A stretch of 64,000 bases of DNA, from positions 3,078,501 through 3,142,500 of the forward strand of contig NZ_CP122379.1 in NCBI RefSeq assembly GCF_029814825.1. Reading direction: 5' to 3'. The stretch comes from Aequorivita marisscotiae. Its GTDB lineage: Bacteria; Bacteroidota; Bacteroidia; Flavobacteriales; Flavobacteriaceae. Positions 60,354 to 64,000 of the stretch are shown here, piece by piece. Under the pieces are notes generated by a model. That model was given only the letters and a program-made list of their open reading frames with translations. It was not told the origin of the DNA and did not search any database. A program made the translations under genes and the position numbers. Position 1 is the first letter of the stretch. Each line of letters starts with the position of its first letter.

Positions 60354-61397
60354 TTATTTTTTAAAAATTAATTTAGAAATCCGATTGTTACCAGATGCAA
60401 AAGCTAGGGTATCATTTACAAATTCAATTGCAAAAAATCCTTCTTTCGAAAGTTGTTTCCAACTTTTTCCGCCATTGCCGCTAAAAGAAATTCCGGGCGA
60501 ACCTACGGCAACAATCCCCTGCCCTTCCGTACCGGGAATATATTTAACGGCAGAACGATATCCAGGTTCCTTGCCGTTGGCAATCAACTTCCAGGTTTTA
60601 CCACCGTTTTTGGTTATGGCTTTGTTGCCCTCGTTAAAGGCTTTATCTTCCCAGTTTCCGCCGAAAATAATACCGTTTTTTTCGTCTAAGAAATCAATAC
60701 TGTAAATACCGGTCATTGTTCTTCCCTGAACAATAGGTGTATTAAAAATTTCCCAGGTTTTCCCTTTGTCGGCAGTGTGCATTACGCGCGATTTTTTTCC
60801 ACCAGTGGCTACCCAAGCGTGGTCGCCAAAAATAGCAATATTGCTATTACTCGCTGCAAAAGCTGCTTCGCCATTTTCAACTCTTGGGAGGGTTTCGCAT
60901 GAAATTTTTTGCCATGAATTACCGCCATCGCGGGTTATAATTACCGACATACAATTTTCAACAGGATCGCCAATGGCAATGCCATCGGTATCGTTCCAAA
61001 ATTTCATGGAATCGTAAAAAACCCGTTCTCCTTTTTCCGTGTAAACTTCTTCAATATTGGTGGCTTCGGTACCGTTAAAACCTATTTTATATAACACTGC
61101 AGGATTAGAAATGCTCAATACAAAAACGGCTTCATTAGTAGCTGCAATTGAACGAAAATGCAACAAGGAATCGCCGTATTTAATATTTGCCAGTTTGGGA
61201 GTATCGCCGTCAATTAGTCCTACTTTACCTTTATCTGCTGCAAACCACACCCTATTTTCGTCTAACGGCTCAATAGCGCGAATGCTTAAACTATCAATAA
61301 AAACAGGGGTTATTTCAACTGAATTAATTTCAACTTTAGATTTATTCGTACAGGAAATAAAGCCCAAGAGGGCTAAAAATACAAGTAAAAGACGCAT
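60354..61397 (-). CDS. lipoprotein with YCF48-like beta-propeller
   Basis: A 347-residue lipoprotein from ATG 61397 (MRLLLVFLALLGFISC; Cys16). A longer frame to 61424 precedes the signal peptide. Repeated blades with the Asp-box type pattern are clear: SITRDGGNSWQKIS, MHTADKGKTWEIF, ITKNGGKTWKLI, SGNGGKSWKQL. This is a YCF48/HCF136- or sialidase-type propeller. In Bacteroidota such proteins are often labelled oxidoreductase without support. Role unknown. Confidence 0.8.
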   Translation of the reverse strand: MRLLLVFLALLGFISCTNKSKVEINSVEITPVFIDSLSIRAIEPLDENRVWFAADKGKVGLIDGDTPKLANIKYGDSLLHFRSIAATNEAVFVLSISNPAVLYKIGFNGTEATNIEEVYTEKGERVFYDSMKFWNDTDGIAIGDPVENCMSVIITRDGGNSWQKISCETLPRVENGEAAFAASNSNIAIFGDHAWVATGGKKSRVMHTADKGKTWEIFNTPIVQGRTMTGIYSIDFLDEKNGIIFGGNWEDKAFNEGNKAITKNGGKTWKLIANGKEPGYRSAVKYIPGTEGQGIVAVGSPGISFSGNGGKSWKQLSKEGFFAIEFVNDTLAFASGNNRISKLIFKK

Positions 61398-61538
61398 AGT
61401 TTCATTTTTTGCCAAAAGTAACAATAACTTTAAATTTGGGAAGGTTAATTTGTGATTCGTTGATTGGTAATTCGCTCTTGGATAATTCGGTTAATTCCGA
61501 TTGGGTCGTGAAAAAACAGCGGTGGATTGCATGATTAT

Positions 61539-61586
61539 CGATTTAGAAAACGTTTTCGATTTTAAATTCGATTTCAATTTCGATTT
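61539..61586 (+). repeat. short CGATTT repeats upstream of the methyltransferase gene
   Basis: CGATTT occurs at 61539, 61557, 61569 and 61581, the last three spaced exactly 12 bases apart, just before the -7 box at 61594. It may be a regulatory repeat or chance in AT-rich DNA. Confidence 0.4.
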
Positions 61587-61593
61587 AAAAAGA

Positions 61594-61601
61594 TACCTTT
61601 G
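61594..61601 (+). promoter_or_regulatory. -7 box of the RsmB-like gene
   Basis: TACCTTTG fits TAnnTTTG and lies 19 bases before ATG 61621. Confidence 0.6.
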
Positions 61602-61620
61602 CAACCGCAAAACGCACATA

Positions 61621-62832
61621 ATGAAACTACACAGAAATTTGGTATTCGCCACCATAGATTCACTTCACTTGATTTTTAACGAAAACAAGCAGGCCGATAA
61701 AGTACTTAAAAACACCCTAAAACGCGATAAACGATGGGGTGCGCGCGATCGTGCCTTTATAGCCGAAACCACTTACGACATAGTGCGCTGGAAACGCCTA
61801 TATGCCGAAATTGCTGAAGTTCGCGAACCCTTTGACCGTTCAAATCTTTTTAGGCTGTTTACCGTTTGGGCCACTTTAAATGGTATTGCAATCCCAGATT
61901 GGAAACAATTTGAAGATACCCCAACACGCCGAATTAAAGGTAGGTTCGACGAGCTTTTAAAAACAAGAAAAATGCGCGAATCTATCCCAGATTGGTTGGA
62001 CGAATTGGGCGAAAAAGAATTGGGCAAAAAATGGGACAAAGAAATAGCCGCTTTAAACAAACAAGCCGATGTGGTTTTGCGTGTAAATACCTTAAAAACC
62101 ACCGTAGAAGCTCTAAAAAATGAATTAGCCGACTTAGAAATTGAAACCGAAATTTTAAAGGAATATCCGCACGCCTTAAAACTAAAGGAACGCGCCAATG
62201 TATTTACCACAGATGCCTTTAAAAATGGTCTTTTTGAAGTACAGGATGCCTCTTCGCAAAAGGTGGCAGAAATACTTGATCCGCAACCAGGACAACGCGT
62301 AATTGATGCGTGTGCAGGGGCTGGCGGTAAAAGTCTTCATATCGCTACAATGATGGAGAACAAAGGCCAGTTAATTGCAATGGATATTTATGAAAATAAG
62401 CTGAACGAATTAAAACGTAGAGCGCGAAGAAACGATATTTTTAATATTGAAACCCGGGTGATTGATTCTACAAAAGTGATTAAAAAATTAATTGAAAAAG
62501 CCGATAAGGTTTTAATAGATGCGCCGTGCTCGGGCTTAGGGGTATTGCGAAGAAATCCCGATGCAAAATGGAAACTTCAACCCGAATTTATGGATAAAAT
62601 CCGCGATACCCAAAAAGAGCTGCTCGATAGCTACTCGCGAATGGTAAAACCTGGCGGACAATTGGTTTACGCGACCTGTTCTATACTTCCCTCCGAAAAT
62701 GAATTGCAGGTAAAGGCATTTCTTAAACGAGACGAGGGAAAAGATTTCACCCTTTTTAGAGAAGAGAAAATAATGCCGAGCAAAAGCGGTTTTGACGGAT
62801 TTTATATCTCGCTTTTACAGCGAAAGGAGTAA
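61621..62832 (+). CDS. RsmB/NOP-family RNA cytosine-C5 methyltransferase
   Basis: A 403-residue SAM-dependent RNA m5C methyltransferase. The promoter box at 61594 lies inside the longer frame, so ATG 61621 (MKLHRNLVFATIDSL) is the better start than 61501. The N-terminal part resembles the NusB-like domain of RsmB; the catalytic part has VIDACAGAGGKS (SAM), DAPCSGLGVLRRNPD and ATCSILPSENE, giving the two catalytic cysteines. The target is probably 16S rRNA, by family. Confidence 0.9.
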   Translation: MKLHRNLVFATIDSLHLIFNENKQADKVLKNTLKRDKRWGARDRAFIAETTYDIVRWKRLYAEIAEVREPFDRSNLFRLFTVWATLNGIAIPDWKQFEDTPTRRIKGRFDELLKTRKMRESIPDWLDELGEKELGKKWDKEIAALNKQADVVLRVNTLKTTVEALKNELADLEIETEILKEYPHALKLKERANVFTTDAFKNGLFEVQDASSQKVAEILDPQPGQRVIDACAGAGGKSLHIATMMENKGQLIAMDIYENKLNELKRRARRNDIFNIETRVIDSTKVIKKLIEKADKVLIDAPCSGLGVLRRNPDAKWKLQPEFMDKIRDTQKELLDSYSRMVKPGGQLVYATCSILPSENELQVKAFLKRDEGKDFTLFREEKIMPSKSGFDGFYISLLQRKE

Positions 62833-62856
62833 CCCATTAAAAACAGAATGTTTTAA

Positions 62857-62886
62857 AGGAGCGGGAAAATACCTGCTCTTTTTTTA
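62857..62886 (+). terminator. terminator after the methyltransferase gene
   Basis: Arms AGGAGCGGG (62857-62865) and CCTGCTCTT (62872-62880) with G-T pairs, a 6-base loop and a following T-run. Confidence 0.75.
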
Positions 62887-63010
62887 TTTCTGCAAAATTA
62901 GAAGATAGCCATCGTTTTGTATTTGCTCGTAAAGAAATTGAACCGGTTATTTTATTAATATAAATAACAGGGTCTGTATTTTTTATGATTAAAATTCCTT
63001 CAGAATTGTT

Positions 63011-63018
63011 TACTTTTG
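63011..63018 (+). promoter_or_regulatory. -7 box of purL
   Basis: TACTTTTG fits TAnnTTTG, 31 bases before ATG 63050. Confidence 0.5.
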
Positions 63019-63049
63019 CACCTTCAAAAATCACCAAATATTAAAAAGA

Positions 63050-64000
63050 ATGATTCACTTTTTTGGGAACGTTGAAACCACGGTTTTTGCAGTCCAAACC
63101 CACGGCAATATTTCAGAAGAAAACACTAAAAAGTTAGTGTGGCTTTTTGGCAACCAACCCAAAATAGCGCAATCCGTCCTGTTTATTAACGCGACGGATT
63201 TTTTTATTGGCCCGCGTGCCGCAATGGTTACTCCCTGGAGCACCAATGCCGTGGAAATTACCCAGAATATGGGTATTCCCGGAATAATTAGAATTGAGGA
63301 ATTTCACAACAGCACGGTAGAGAAAGATACTTTTGACCCTATGCTGTCGCAGAAATTTAAGCAATTGGACCAAGATATTTTTGATATCCATTTGCAGCCC
63401 GAGCCTGTTTTGGAAATTGAAAATATTTCGGAATACAACGAAAAAGAAGGCTTGGCATTAAATGCCGAAGAAGTTGAATACCTTGAAAACCTTTCAAAAA
63501 AATTAGAAAGAAATTTAACCGATAGTGAAGTTTTCGGTTTTAGTCAAGTTAATAGCGAGCATTGCCGCCACAAGATTTTTAATGGTGTTTTTGAAATTGA
63601 CGGCAAGGAAATGCCCTCTTCCCTATTTAAATTAATTAAAAAAACTTCGGCTGAAAACCCGAACGATATTGTTTCGGCATATAAAGATAACGTGGCTTTT
63701 GTAAAAGGCCCCAATGTAAAGCAATGGGCGCCAAAAAGCGCAGACAAACCCGATTGGTACGAAGAAAAGGATTTTGAGAGTGTTATTTCACTTAAAGCCG
63801 AAACGCACAATTTTCCAACTACTGTAGAGCCTTTTAACGGTGCCGCTACGGGCAGTGGGGGCGAAATTCGTGACCGACTGGCCGGAGGAAAAGGTTCGTT
63901 GCCATTGGCGGGAACTGCAGTTTATATGACCTCCTACTCGCGTTTAAACGAAGAGCGCCCTTGGGAAAAGGGAATGAAAGAACGCGATTGGCTTTACCAA
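63050..64000 (+). CDS. purL: phosphoribosylformylglycinamidine synthase, large type (3' truncated by window)
   Basis: ATG 63050 opens a frame that is uninterrupted to the window end (317 codons), the first quarter of a large PurL, which converts FGAR to FGAM with glutamine and ATP in purine synthesis. N-terminal PurS-like part, then the linker with SQVNSEHCRHKIFNG and the FGAM-synthase signature HNFPTTVEPFNGAATGSGGEIRDR near residues 253-275. The large one-chain form has the glutaminase domain at the C-terminus, outside the window. The start is supported by the promoter box. Confidence 0.93.
   Translation, partial: MIHFFGNVETTVFAVQTHGNISEENTKKLVWLFGNQPKIAQSVLFINATDFFIGPRAAMVTPWSTNAVEITQNMGIPGIIRIEEFHNSTVEKDTFDPMLSQKFKQLDQDIFDIHLQPEPVLEIENISEYNEKEGLALNAEEVEYLENLSKKLERNLTDSEVFGFSQVNSEHCRHKIFNGVFEIDGKEMPSSLFKLIKKTSAENPNDIVSAYKDNVAFVKGPNVKQWAPKSADKPDWYEEKDFESVISLKAETHNFPTTVEPFNGAATGSGGEIRDRLAGGKGSLPLAGTAVYMTSYSRLNEERPWEKGMKERDWLYQ

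Noticed and set aside
61501..61620. Forty-residue N-terminal extension of the RsmB-like protein
   Set aside because: The extension is encoded by the CGATTT repeats and the TACCTTTG promoter box; ATG 61621 starts the recognisable domain.
1..64000. tRNA, rRNA, CRISPR arrays, insertion sequences, integrases, phage or conjugation genes
   Set aside because: I looked for their typical motifs (cloverleaf ends, regular direct repeats, transposase DDE/HUH proteins, tyrosine recombinases) and found none.

Overview
The window is chromosomal DNA from a member of the Bacteroidota, most likely a marine-type Flavobacteriaceae. The evidence is: AT-rich DNA; many TAnnTTTG promoter boxes, which is the -7 element of the Bacteroidota primary sigma factor; outer-membrane genes of the TonB-receptor, DUF4249 and PF14905 types; a fused CcsBA cytochrome c synthase; and flavobacterial gene neighbourhoods. 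The genus cannot be fixed from the sequence. I see no tRNA, rRNA, CRISPR array, insertion sequence, integrase or phage gene, so this is ordinary core chromosome with scattered accessory genes.

Layout. 0-7.6 kb: 3' part of a dihydroorotase-like gene lacking its metal ligands, two tandem DUF4870-type membrane proteins, an esterase, an MBL hydrolase, a large conserved protein of unknown function, a Bcp peroxiredoxin, a cysteine-free endonuclease III, and an ECF sigma factor followed by an unlisted 50-residue gene. 7.8-18.7 kb: uvrA, a secreted low-complexity protein behind a sigma-54-like site, a glycosyltransferase, a YfhO protein, an outer-membrane protein and an acetyltransferase. 18.7-28.4 kb: two PLP enzymes that look like the cysteate-forming and acyl-transferring steps of sulfonolipid (capnine) synthesis, an S9 peptidase, YbaB, YegP, a hexameric tyrosine-coordinated heme protein, and NAD salvage genes (pncA, pncB) next to a threonine aldolase. 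28.5-30.2 kb: prfB with its programmed +1 frameshift, tail to tail with an apparently orphan TPP riboswitch plus terminator.

30.2-36.6 kb: a four-gene outer-membrane operon (unknown secreted protein, STN-type TonB receptor, DUF4249 lipoprotein, plug-only protein). 36.9-43.2 kb: DUF4142 plus cupredoxin, an ArsC-like protein, a second TonB-type receptor, a 56-residue membrane protein and fumC. 43.4-48.0 kb: CcsBA, and a truncated hemoglobin with a membrane partner divergent from a Crp/Fnr regulator. 48.1-57.8 kb: a plus-strand run of DUF2520, KdsC-like phosphatase, UbiA prenyltransferase, VOC, Maf, lipoprotein, MscS, PIG-L deacetylase, a 37-residue membrane protein and a sodium:solute symporter. 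58-64 kb: a second MscS, a GNAT, two lipoproteins, an RsmB-type RNA methyltransferase and the 5' part of purL.

The strongest candidates for something undescribed are the orphan TPP riboswitch at 29.75-29.84 kb, the capnine-type PLP pair, and the sigma-54-like promoter and terminator modules around 10.7-12.3 kb. Several genes too short for routine calling (6761-6913, 41442-41612, 55956-56069) and the frameshifted start of prfB were recovered by reading the DNA directly. All family assignments are from recognition of motifs; no database search was run.
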